A stretch of 64,000 nt of DNA from UBA935 sp031556725. GTDB lineage: Bacteria; Bacillota; Clostridia; Lachnospirales; Lachnospiraceae. Below are positions 24,965 through 33,316 of this stretch, piece by piece (positions within the stretch are counted from its first letter, which is position 1; the number at the start of each line of letters is the position of its first letter). The notes under the pieces were generated by a model, which ran no database searches, had not been told where the DNA came from, and saw only the letters and a program-made list of their open reading frames with translations. The DNA is taken from contig JAVBSL010000003.1 in assembly GCA_031556725.1 (NCBI GenBank), positions 62,001 through 126,000 of the forward strand, read 5' to 3'. Position numbers and translations under genes: made by a program.

Positions 24965-25993
24965 ATGTCTATAGCTTTAATTACTATTATTGTGTTGATT
25001 TTAGGTGTTATCTTTGTAAATGGCTGGACCGATGCTCCCAATGCGATTGCCACGGCGGTCTCGACCAGATCGATTACACCTAAAGGCGGTGTTATTATGG
25101 CCGCAATTTTTAATCTCATCGGTGTTTTGGTGATGACCATGCTAAATGCCAAGGTGGCAGAGACTATCAGCAAGATGTGCCGCTTTGACCTGGTGGGCAC
25201 GGAAGGCGGACAAGAACCCCTGGTGGTATTGGCAGCGGCCATGTTTTCGATTGTTTTGTGGGCGGTGTTAGCCTGGTACTTCGGTATACCGACAAGCGAA
25301 AGCCATGCCCTGATTGCAGGACTTACCGGTTCGGCATTGGCCCTGGGCGGGTTACAGGCCATCGATATGTCCGAGTGGCCCAAGGTATTTATCGGTCTGG
25401 GGATTTCATCGGTGCTGGGGTTTGCCTTTGGATATGGCGTCAATAAAGTTTTGGAATCCACCTGCAGGGGGCTTAACCGCCGGAAGGCCAACGGTTATTT
25501 CCGGATCGGAGAAAAAATTTCCGCAGGAATCATGGCATTCCTTCATGGAGCCCAGGATGGTCAGAAATTTATCGGCGTATTTTTATTAGGTCTTTATTTG
25601 AACGGAATGATTGATAAAACAGCGGATGGCTCCTTTGCAATCCCCATCTGGGTGATGGTGCTCTGTGCATTGGTGATGGGATTAGGTACATCCATCGGCG
25701 GATACCGGATTATCAAATCAGTGGGTATGGATATGGTGAAGCTGGAGGTGCATCAGGGCTTTTCCTCTGACGTTGCAGCAGCAGCCTGTCTTCTGCTTTC
25801 AACACTTTTTGGTATTCCCATCAGTACGACCCATACCAAAACTACTTCCATGGTGGGTGTGGCGTGTTCCAGAAGAGCATCGGCAGTGGACTGGCGAGTG
25901 GTATTTGAAATGTTTTCGGCATGGATTATTACCTTTCCCTTCTGCGGTTTAATCGGATACATTATGGCTAAAATATTTATGCTGATATTTTAA
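24965..25993 (+). CDS. PiT family inorganic phosphate transporter
   Basis: A 342-residue membrane protein with the two characteristic PiT repeats: NGWTDAPNAIATAVSTR near the N-terminus and HGAQDGQKFIGVF in the second half, and STTHTKTTSMVGV near the end. It imports phosphate with a cation. ATG 24965 has GGAGGAAG five bases upstream. The DUF47 gene follows 19 bases later, the usual partner arrangement. Confidence 0.92.
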   Translation: MSIALITIIVLILGVIFVNGWTDAPNAIATAVSTRSITPKGGVIMAAIFNLIGVLVMTMLNAKVAETISKMCRFDLVGTEGGQEPLVVLAAAMFSIVLWAVLAWYFGIPTSESHALIAGLTGSALALGGLQAIDMSEWPKVFIGLGISSVLGFAFGYGVNKVLESTCRGLNRRKANGYFRIGEKISAGIMAFLHGAQDGQKFIGVFLLGLYLNGMIDKTADGSFAIPIWVMVLCALVMGLGTSIGGYRIIKSVGMDMVKLEVHQGFSSDVAAAACLLLSTLFGIPISTTHTKTTSMVGVACSRRASAVDWRVVFEMFSAWIITFPFCGLIGYIMAKIFMLIF

Positions 25994-26012
25994 ATAAACG
26001 GAGGATAACGAT

Positions 26013-26639
26013 ATGGCTTTAGGTAAAAAGAAGGAAATGGATTATTATGAATGTTTTAATACGGCAAGTGGTCTTTCCGTTAAAGCAGCCAAGCAGCTGG
26101 AAGACTTAATGAACAACTACACAAATGTGGCGGAAAAAGCCGCCGGTATCCATGAGACAGAGCATGAAGCAGACGGCATTTTCCATAAAATGGTGGAAGA
26201 GCTGTCCCGTGCCTTTATAACTCCCATCGACCGGGAAGACATATTACAGATAGCCAGTAATATTGATAATATTGTGGATTATACCGAAGACATTGCCAAT
26301 ATGCTGGACATGTTCTCCATTAAACAGATTCCCCAACCTGCCAAGACTATGACTTCGCTGATTGTAAAGTCCTGTGAAGCTTTGGAAACAGCCATAAAAG
26401 AGTTTAAGAACTTCAAAAAATCCGGAAAACAGTTAACCCAACTGATTATTCAGGTAAATCAATATGAAGAAGAAGGCGATAAATTTTACCGGAGCACAGT
26501 GAAGGAGCTTTATCAGGAAGGTAATAACCCGATTGAGATAATGAAGTGGAAAGAGATTTATGACAAGATGGAAGATACTCTTGATGCCTGCGAAGAAGTA
26601 GCCAATCTTCTTGAAGCGATGGCCATAAAGAACAGCTAG
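26013..26639 (+). CDS. DUF47/PhoU-like protein
   Basis: A 208-residue, almost entirely helical cytoplasmic protein of the DUF47 family (PhoU fold), with HETEHEADGIFHKMVEEL and TPIDREDILQIASNIDNIVDYTED containing the usual acidic/His metal-binding residues. DUF47 proteins are encoded with PiT transporters and are thought to gate or regulate them. CGGAGGATAACG precedes the ATG. Confidence 0.9.
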   Translation: MALGKKKEMDYYECFNTASGLSVKAAKQLEDLMNNYTNVAEKAAGIHETEHEADGIFHKMVEELSRAFITPIDREDILQIASNIDNIVDYTEDIANMLDMFSIKQIPQPAKTMTSLIVKSCEALETAIKEFKNFKKSGKQLTQLIIQVNQYEEEGDKFYRSTVKELYQEGNNPIEIMKWKEIYDKMEDTLDACEEVANLLEAMAIKNS

Positions 26640-26646
26640 CCGTAAC

Positions 26647-27447
26647 TCATAGCAATAAAGGGCGAATTTCCCTGAAATCAATCTCAAGTCCGGGATAAAT
26701 AGCTGCTTTAACAGAATCATTAAAAGAATAGACCGTGGGAATTGAATCCAGTTCAAAGACATAAACGGTCACTCGCATTTTGCCGGGGTCGATAATCCAA
26801 TATTCTCGTACTCCGGCTTTTTGATATTTCTGAAGCTTCAGAAAGTAATCATGGCCGGGATTAGAGGGAGACACAATCTCCAAAACAAAATCCGGTGCAC
26901 CATGGCATCGGCTGCCGTTTTGATATTTTTTTTCATCACAAATAACAACATAGTCCGGCTGAACCATCGTATAATCATCCATATCCAGCTGTACATCATA
27001 AGGTGCCATAAAACCCCTGCACTTTGAGCCGCTTTTACGAAGATAGTCACGAAAAAGTGCGGCTAGTTCACCTAAAACTATCTGATGATTCGCGGAAGGG
27101 GAACTCATGTAGTAGATTTTTCCGTCTATTAATTCAACCCGGGCATCATGGGGAAGGGCATAATACGTTGCCAGAGTAGCAAAGTCATCACGTTTTGCAG
27201 CATATGCGGCAGCAGGCTCTTTGACAATAGAGACGCCGGCACCGTAATCTTCAACATCATAGTAATCTAATCCCAGGGCTGCTATCAGGGCATCCAAAGT
27301 TTCCTCCCTGGGGTATCTGGTGGCACCGCTGAAGATTTTATTTACTGTACCTACCGGGACTCCCGACATTTCAGCTAACCGGAGGTTGGTCCATTTAAGC
27401 TCTTTTTTTCGTTTGATCAGTTTTTCCAAATTTGATTGAAGATACAT
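26647..27447 (-). CDS. HTH domain fused to a Uma2-family (DUF820) nuclease-like domain
   Basis: A 266-residue protein. Residues 1-65 are an XRE-type HTH (NLRLAEMSGVPVGTVNKIFSG). Residues about 90-260 are a Uma2 domain, a PD-(D/E)xK fold: VELIDG, QPDYVVICD, PDFVLEIVSPS and KLQKYQKAGVREYWIID hold the likely catalytic acidic and Lys residues. Uma2 proteins are frequent in cyanobacteria and occur in some Firmicutes; their role is unknown. Here the HTH suggests DNA targeting or autoregulation, and a matching inverted repeat lies upstream. It is convergent to the DUF47 gene, seven bases away. Confidence 0.82.
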   Translation of the reverse strand: MYLQSNLEKLIKRKKELKWTNLRLAEMSGVPVGTVNKIFSGATRYPREETLDALIAALGLDYYDVEDYGAGVSIVKEPAAAYAAKRDDFATLATYYALPHDARVELIDGKIYYMSSPSANHQIVLGELAALFRDYLRKSGSKCRGFMAPYDVQLDMDDYTMVQPDYVVICDEKKYQNGSRCHGAPDFVLEIVSPSNPGHDYFLKLQKYQKAGVREYWIIDPGKMRVTVYVFELDSIPTVYSFNDSVKAAIYPGLEIDFREIRPLLL

Positions 27448-27474
27448 AAATCACCCTTCTTTCGGTAAATTATA

Positions 27475-27508
27475 TTTACATTTTACCATTATACGGTAAA
27501 AATGTAAA
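27475..27508. promoter_or_regulatory. Extended inverted repeat upstream of the HTH-Uma2 gene
   Basis: Arms TTTACATTTTACC (left) and GGTAAAAATGTAAA (right) are inverted copies differing by a single extra A, around a 7-base centre (ATTATAC). A further GGTAAA half-site is at 27464-27469. This is a likely operator for the XRE-type HTH of the Uma2 protein. Confidence 0.5.
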
Positions 27509-27570
27509 CAATAAAAAAATGTTTAATTTATATTGGATTGTGAAAGACTACTGAATAGTAAATACGAAAG

Positions 27571-28425
27571 GTGGTTGCGGCTATCGGTTTTTTTAAAGGT
27601 TATTATTTTAAATGCAGTACCGGGGAGGAAATCATTGCATTCATCCCGGCTATTCACGGTGTAAGGAAGGACAAAAGTGCATCTTTGCAGATAATTACCG
27701 AAGAAGGGGTGTATAATATACCCATTCGAAGTATGGTGTTAGAGGAAAGGCCTTTGAAAGTAAAGGCCGGCAAAAACCTCTTTTCATTAAAAGGAATCTG
27801 TCTGGAAATAGATTCAGAAGAGATAAAGGCAGCCGGGAAGCTGAGATTTTCCGATATCCGGAAAATAAAATACAACATTATGGGTCCTTTTCGGTTTCTG
27901 CCCATGATGCAGTGCAGTCATAGTATTGTCAGTATGACGCACAAGATTAATGGGAAAATAGTGATTAACGGCAGGAAATACCTTTTTTCTGATGGCCGGG
28001 GCTATATAGAGGGCGATAAAGGCCGTTCCTTCCCCAGTGAATATGCCTGGACGCAATGTCAGCATGAGGATACATCCCTGATGCTTGCAGTAGCGGATAT
28101 TCCCCTGCCGGGATTTCACTTTACCGGTGTAATCGGGGTAATCCATATAGCAGGACGCGAGTACCGCCTGGCCACCTATCTGGGGGCCAGGGCAAGTCAC
28201 ATCGGTAACAATACCATTGTAATCAGGCAGGGACGGTATCGCTTTATGGCCACTCTGCTTGAAAAGAAGGGACAGCCCTTATACGCACCCCAACGGGGAA
28301 AGATGGAGCGGACCATTAGAGAGAGTCCTTGCTGTACGGCCCGATACCGTTTGGAAAGAGACGATAAAAAGGTGTTTGACTTTATATCCAAGATGGCAAG
28401 TTTCGAATATGAATTTGATCAATAA
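27571..28425 (+). CDS. Tocopherol cyclase-like family protein
   Basis: A 284-residue protein matching the bacterial tocopherol-cyclase-like family (PF14249 type): FKGYYFKCSTGEEIIAFIPA, GPFRFLPMMQCSHSIVSM, GYIEGDKGRSFPSEYAWTQC, LPGFHFTGVIGVIHI. Clostridia do not make tocopherol, so the substrate must differ; the fold is related to carotenoid hydratases and lipocalin-like enzymes. The start is uncertain: the only usable codon after the in-frame stops is GTG 27571, and AAAGG directly abuts it. The gene is convergent with the FAD-Rieske gene with three bases between. Confidence 0.75.
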   Translation: MVAAIGFFKGYYFKCSTGEEIIAFIPAIHGVRKDKSASLQIITEEGVYNIPIRSMVLEERPLKVKAGKNLFSLKGICLEIDSEEIKAAGKLRFSDIRKIKYNIMGPFRFLPMMQCSHSIVSMTHKINGKIVINGRKYLFSDGRGYIEGDKGRSFPSEYAWTQCQHEDTSLMLAVADIPLPGFHFTGVIGVIHIAGREYRLATYLGARASHIGNNTIVIRQGRYRFMATLLEKKGQPLYAPQRGKMERTIRESPCCTARYRLERDDKKVFDFISKMASFEYEFDQ

Positions 28426-28428
28426 ATA

Positions 28429-29721
28429 TTATGATAAGTTCCGGTTGGCCGGATTATCGAGCTGGATCCCGGTTTCGGAAAAGCGGGATCCGTGACAGGG
28501 GCAATCCCAACTGCGCTCGGCCCCGTTCCACTTTAACACGCATCCCAGATGAGGGCAGCGTTTGGTGGAGGGAGTCAGCAAATTTACAACGGCTTCCCAG
28601 CCATTTAATAAAAGTTGTGGCTTTAACATACTGCGGGCGGGAGAAAAAATGGCAGCATGAGCAGATTGCCGGTCTAAAATCTGATCGGATAAAAGCTTAG
28701 CGGCAACCATCGAGGAGGTCATTCCCCACTTCTGAAAACCGGTTGCGGTATAAAGCTGCGGTTTACTTTTAGAATATTGCCCGATATAAGGAATACCGTC
28801 AAGGGTCATACAGTCCTGCGCCGCCCAGCGGTATTTTTCGTTATATCCGGGATAGTGTCTGACTGCAAATTCTTCCAGTTCGGCCCAATTGCCCCCCTTT
28901 TTTCCGGTCCGGTGGTCACCGCCGCCAATCAGCAGATAATTTTCATAATTACGGAAGGACATACCGTCTTTGGCTTCGTCCACGTACATACCGTTTACCT
29001 CCGGACCGTTTTCCAGGGCAATTACATAAGAACGGTGTTGATACATTCGCAGAAAATAGCTGCCGGACCGCAGAAAGGGAAAATGAGTGGCAAGAATTAT
29101 TTTTTCAGCCTGAATATTGCCCCGTTCGGTGAATGCGGTATGCTCGATAATATCATTTACCCATGTGTTTTCATAGATATGCAGACCTTCGGCAATACCG
29201 GCAGCAAAGGATAAGGGATTGAATTGCGCCTGTCTGGGAAAACAGACAGCACCCGCAATATCAAAGGGAAGGCTGATGGAATCGGTAAAGTCGGCCGGAA
29301 ATCCCAATTGTTGAATGGCATTTATTTCCTGTTCTATTTTCCGGCGATTGTCAAGGGAGTATACAAAAGAGTCCTTTTGTTCATAATCACAGGAAATGGT
29401 CTGGCCTAATTCATGGAACTTTTTCATTGCTCCCAGGTTCAGGCCGAAGTAAGCTTGTGCCTGCTCCAGCCCAAAGCATTTAAGTAGTTTGTGATAAATG
29501 AGTCCATGCTGCAAAGTAATCTTGGCAGTAGTATTCCCGGAGACACCGGAACAGATTGTCCGTCCCTCTGCTAAAGCATAATCCACGCCTTCCTGTTGCA
29601 AAAAGTAGGCTGTTAACAGACCAGCCATACCTCCGCCGATAATCAGAACATCAGTCTTCAGATCACCCTCCAGTTGCCTGAATGCCGGTAAATTTATATT
29701 ATCTGACCATAAGGAAATCAT
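28429..29721 (-). CDS. FAD-dependent oxidoreductase with C-terminal Rieske domain
   Basis: A 430-residue protein. Residues about 20-340 form a DAO-type flavoprotein (VLIIGGGMAGLLTAY nucleotide-binding motif, GVSGNTTAKITLQHG). The last 60 residues are a Rieske [2Fe-2S] domain with C-P-H and C-P-C-H ligand motifs (CPHLGC, CPCHGSRF), all four ligands present. The C-terminus stops soon after the second motif, slightly short of the family norm. The substrate is unknown; related proteins are annotated as glycine/amino-acid oxidase-like. AAAGGAGAA precedes the ATG. Confidence 0.85.
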   Translation of the reverse strand: MISLWSDNINLPAFRQLEGDLKTDVLIIGGGMAGLLTAYFLQQEGVDYALAEGRTICSGVSGNTTAKITLQHGLIYHKLLKCFGLEQAQAYFGLNLGAMKKFHELGQTISCDYEQKDSFVYSLDNRRKIEQEINAIQQLGFPADFTDSISLPFDIAGAVCFPRQAQFNPLSFAAGIAEGLHIYENTWVNDIIEHTAFTERGNIQAEKIILATHFPFLRSGSYFLRMYQHRSYVIALENGPEVNGMYVDEAKDGMSFRNYENYLLIGGGDHRTGKKGGNWAELEEFAVRHYPGYNEKYRWAAQDCMTLDGIPYIGQYSKSKPQLYTATGFQKWGMTSSMVAAKLLSDQILDRQSAHAAIFSPARSMLKPQLLLNGWEAVVNLLTPSTKRCPHLGCVLKWNGAERSWDCPCHGSRFSETGIQLDNPANRNLS

Positions 29722-29861
29722 AAAATTCTCCTTTTTCTTTTTAGCATTACCGAGATTTTAAAAATGATACTTAAAGACTGATAAAAGGGTAGAAAAAAAA
29801 CTCGTAAAATGTTATTCTATAAGGGACTAATTCATAGTGCGGTATATGAAGAGGAAGAAGA

Positions 29862-32336
29862 ATGAATAACATTACAATAAAAACAAAATTGAATATTATA
29901 TATGCTATGACACTTGTGGTGGCATTTGCCATAGGTGCTTTGGGCATGGCTCATATTTTTCAGTTGCGGACTATTGTTAATTATAATGAGTTTATTGTAG
30001 CCAAACCTCTGGTATATATCGGAACGATAACTAATGATCTGGGGCAGGCAAGAGTCGGGCTGCGCGACAGTATCATTGCATCGGACACGATTCAGAAAGA
30101 AGCTTATGATAAGCTTTTTCAGAGCATCGAAGATATTGAGGAACAGATGGCTGGATATGTGGAGTCACTGGAGCGCTATGGGGCAGAAGGCGGTCCGGAA
30201 TATGAAAAGGTAATCGAGCTGCAGGATATGCTTACTATATGGATTACCGAAATTGAGTCGGCAGGACAGTTGTCGGCAGCAGGTAAAAACGAAGAAGCAT
30301 TAGAATGGCTGTACAGCAGGGTAATGCCGCAAGGTGACTTGATTAATACAAAGATCAGGGAATTGTTGGACTTAAATGAAAGCCAGGCAATTGCCAGCAG
30401 CAATGCTGCCCAGGAATTATTTGTAAGAAGTCTGGTTTCAACCGGTGCAGTGATTGCTGTCAGCTTCTTGCTGATTCTTTCAATCGGATTTGTTATTATC
30501 CGTTCTATTCTCCGACCGATCCGGGCGATGGTAGAAGCCGGCGATCAGATGGCCGCGGGGAATACCCAGGTAGTGATTGCCAAAGAGTCCGGGGGCGAGA
30601 TTGGTCAGTTGGAAAAATCCTTTGCCCGGGTTTCCAGGACTGTGTCAAAGCTAATACAGGATACCGAACAGATTCTCAATGCCGCACAATATGGCCGGCT
30701 CAGGGAAAGGGCTGGGGAAGAAGGATATCGGGGAGATTATCAAAGAATTATTGTGGGTATAAATAATACCATTGATATGATGTGCCATCATTTTGATAAT
30801 ATTCCGGAAGGAGTGGCCTTCTTTAGCATGGATAAGCAACTGGTGTATTATAATGAAACCTTTGCGGCCTATTTGATCCTTCATGATTTGTCGCCGTCAG
30901 AACCGGATTTTTTTAAGAGCCTGGTTCAGGAAGAAGATGGAAAAAAACTTTTTGAAAATGACAGAGATGAGTTTGCAAAGGTGGTAACTCTTTCGGATAA
31001 TAAGGAATATCGCATTTACGGCCTGGTATTACACCAAATCCGATTGTATAATGATAAAACCCCTTCCTGTATGATGCTGATGCTGAATGATCTGACGGAA
31101 GTGATAGATGCTAAAAACGAAGCAGAGATAGCCAACAAAGCTAAGAGCCAGTTCCTGTCTCAGATGAGCCATGAAATACGAACACCGATGAATTCGATTA
31201 TCGGTATGACTCAGATAGCCAGACGTTCCGATAATCAGGATAAAATTCGATATTGCATTGATAAAATAGAAAGTTCGTCACAGCATTTACTGGGTATTAT
31301 TAACGACATACTGGATATGTCAAAAATTGAGGCCGGAAAAATGGACTTGATTTTAGAAGAAGCGTCTTTAAGCAGGAGTCTTCATTTTACAGTATCGATG
31401 ATGCTTTCCCGAGCGAAGGAATTAGGCATTATATTTGATTTAATAGTTGACATTAAAAAGGACCGGGCTGTTATTGATGCATTGAGGCTCAACCAGGTTT
31501 TGATGAATCTGATGTCCAATGCGGTTAAATTTTCTCCGGATGGCGGAAAGATTACTGTTAAAGCGGAGGAGCAGGAGACGAAGGATAACCGGACGACATA
31601 CCTGTTTAGTATTCATGATGAAGGAATCGGAATGTCGGAGGATCAGATCGACCGTCTTTTCCGTTCTTTTGAGCAGGCAAATAGTTCGACGGTCCATAGA
31701 TTCGGTGGTACGGGTCTGGGATTATCCATTTCCAAGAGCCTGGTTGAAATGATGGGTGGTAAGATTTGGGTGGAAAGTACTCCGGAGCAGGGAAGTACAT
31801 TTTGGTTTACCATATGCGTGGAAGCAACCGAGAAAATTGCACCGGTAAAAATCTTAATTAAGGATGCTCAGGAGCTTGACCTCAGCGATCTTTATGAAGA
31901 AGAACCGATGATGGAAGAGCCGGATAGAGATAAAGATTATGATTTTTCCGGTTTACATGTGCTGGTAACGGATGATGTGGATATGAATCGCGAAATTATG
32001 CTGGAGTTACTGGAAGAAGCCTCCATTAAAGCCGATGAGGCAGCTAACGGCGAGGAAGCTGTTGATCTTTTTGCAGCATCGCCGGTGGGACATTATGATA
32101 TTATATTTATGGATATGCAGATGCCGGTGATGGATGGATGTACGGCCACCCGGATCATTAGGGAGATGGATCGGGCGGATGCCAGGAAGGTAACCATTCT
32201 GGCGATGACAGCCAATGTTTTTAAGGAAGATGTGGAAAAAGTACTGGAAGCAGGGATGGATGGTCACATCGGAAAACCTTTCCAGATTAAAGATGTATTA
32301 GAAAATATTCAGCAACTGATGGAAACAAGGGATTAA
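29862..32336 (+). CDS. Hybrid sensor histidine kinase/response regulator
   Basis: An 824-residue membrane protein: membrane segment (12-32), four-helix-bundle chemoreceptor-type sensor (35-185), second membrane segment (190-212), HAMP (213-265), a PAS-like segment (about 300-400), HisKA with MSHEIRTPMNS, HATPase with NQVLMNLMSNAVKF, DEGIGMSEDQ and GGTGLGL, and a receiver (about 690-815) with phosphorylatable Asp in IIFMDMQMPVMDG. All kinase boxes are intact. No Hpt or output partner is adjacent. GAGGAAGAAG precedes the ATG. Confidence 0.9.
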   Translation: MNNITIKTKLNIIYAMTLVVAFAIGALGMAHIFQLRTIVNYNEFIVAKPLVYIGTITNDLGQARVGLRDSIIASDTIQKEAYDKLFQSIEDIEEQMAGYVESLERYGAEGGPEYEKVIELQDMLTIWITEIESAGQLSAAGKNEEALEWLYSRVMPQGDLINTKIRELLDLNESQAIASSNAAQELFVRSLVSTGAVIAVSFLLILSIGFVIIRSILRPIRAMVEAGDQMAAGNTQVVIAKESGGEIGQLEKSFARVSRTVSKLIQDTEQILNAAQYGRLRERAGEEGYRGDYQRIIVGINNTIDMMCHHFDNIPEGVAFFSMDKQLVYYNETFAAYLILHDLSPSEPDFFKSLVQEEDGKKLFENDRDEFAKVVTLSDNKEYRIYGLVLHQIRLYNDKTPSCMMLMLNDLTEVIDAKNEAEIANKAKSQFLSQMSHEIRTPMNSIIGMTQIARRSDNQDKIRYCIDKIESSSQHLLGIINDILDMSKIEAGKMDLILEEASLSRSLHFTVSMMLSRAKELGIIFDLIVDIKKDRAVIDALRLNQVLMNLMSNAVKFSPDGGKITVKAEEQETKDNRTTYLFSIHDEGIGMSEDQIDRLFRSFEQANSSTVHRFGGTGLGLSISKSLVEMMGGKIWVESTPEQGSTFWFTICVEATEKIAPVKILIKDAQELDLSDLYEEEPMMEEPDRDKDYDFSGLHVLVTDDVDMNREIMLELLEEASIKADEAANGEEAVDLFAASPVGHYDIIFMDMQMPVMDGCTATRIIREMDRADARKVTILAMTANVFKEDVEKVLEAGMDGHIGKPFQIKDVLENIQQLMETRD

Positions 32337-32341
32337 TCATG

Positions 32342-32370
32342 AAAAGAAGCGGCCGCAGGCCGCTTCTTTT
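32342..32370. terminator. Bidirectional terminator
   Basis: A 13-base stem (AAAAGAAGCGGCC / GGCCGCTTCTTTT, arms counted within 32342-32354 and 32358-32370) with a GCA loop and A/T tracts on both sides. It lies between the convergent hybrid kinase and argC, and overlaps the argC stop codon. Confidence 0.9.
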
Positions 32371-33316
32371 ATAAAATTAATCCTTTATCTTCTTCATAGC
32401 CCAAAGCAATATTCATACACTGGATGGCAGCCCCGGAGGCCCCCTTGCCCAAATTATCAAACTGAGCGGAAAGGACGATGCGGTCGGCATTACCGGTAAC
32501 ATGGATCTTTAGTCCATCCCAGCCGGAACAGGCGTTACAGCATAAAAACTTCTCGGATGTTGCGTCATCATAAACAGGCATTACCTGAATAAACTTTTCA
32601 CCGCTATAATACTCAGCAAAGAAATCTCGTAACTCCTGTGGGGAGGATTTATCCCTTAAATAAGCGGTATAAAGAGGCAGTGAAACGACCATTCCCTTAT
32701 AATAATCAGCAATAATGGGAGTAAATATGGGCGGCCTGCTTAAGCCGGTCACTTTCTGCATTTCTTTTAAATGTTTATGCTGCTGACCTAAGGCATAAAG
32801 CCGGGGGGCATCATATTGCGATTCCCGGTTTTCATTCTCATACAAAGCAATCATTTGTTTTCCGGCACCGCTATATCCACTGACAGAGCTGATGGCGACA
32901 GGGTAATCGGCCGGCAGTATATTTTCGCGTATCAAAGGATAAGCCAGAGAAATAAAGCCGGTAGCATGACAGCCGGGCACAGAGATTTTTTTACCGGTGC
33001 GGATGTTTTGCCGATGTTCTTTAGATAATTCAGGGAACCCGTAGCTCCATCCACCAGCGGTACGGTGTGCGGTGGAAGCATCAATGATGCGGACACTATT
33101 GTTTTCAACCATGGTAGCAGATTCCTTTGCAGCATCATCCGGCAGACAAAGAAAAGTAATATCTGATTCATTAATAAGTTTTTTCCGTTCGGCCGGATCT
33201 TTTCTTAATTCGGGAGCAATGGTCATAAGTTCAATATCTTCACGGGATTGAAAACGTTCGTATATCTTCAGACCGGTAGTACCTTCGCTGCCATCAATAA
33301 ATATTTTATGCTTCAT
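32369..33316 (-). CDS. argC: N-acetyl-gamma-glutamyl-phosphate reductase, type 2
   Basis: A 315-residue cytoplasmic enzyme of arginine synthesis that reduces N-acetylglutamyl phosphate with NADPH. IFIDGSEGTTGLKI is the nucleotide-binding start, VPGCHATGF holds the catalytic Cys, and SGYSGAGK is typical of the short type 2 form (about 310 residues, against about 345 for type 1). Its start overlaps the end of the upstream hybrid kinase by 11 bases; AGGAGA inside the kinase gene is the ribosome binding site. No other arg gene is in the window, so argC is separated from the pathway operon. Confidence 0.9.
   Translation of the reverse strand: MKHKIFIDGSEGTTGLKIYERFQSREDIELMTIAPELRKDPAERKKLINESDITFLCLPDDAAKESATMVENNSVRIIDASTAHRTAGGWSYGFPELSKEHRQNIRTGKKISVPGCHATGFISLAYPLIRENILPADYPVAISSVSGYSGAGKQMIALYENENRESQYDAPRLYALGQQHKHLKEMQKVTGLSRPPIFTPIIADYYKGMVVSLPLYTAYLRDKSSPQELRDFFAEYYSGEKFIQVMPVYDDATSEKFLCCNACSGWDGLKIHVTGNADRIVLSAQFDNLGKGASGAAIQCMNIALGYEEDKGLIL

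Noticed and set aside
24865..25491. Long open frame opposite the PiT transporter gene
   Set aside because: It is the mirror of a clear PiT coding sequence, has no ribosome binding site and no recognisable domain.
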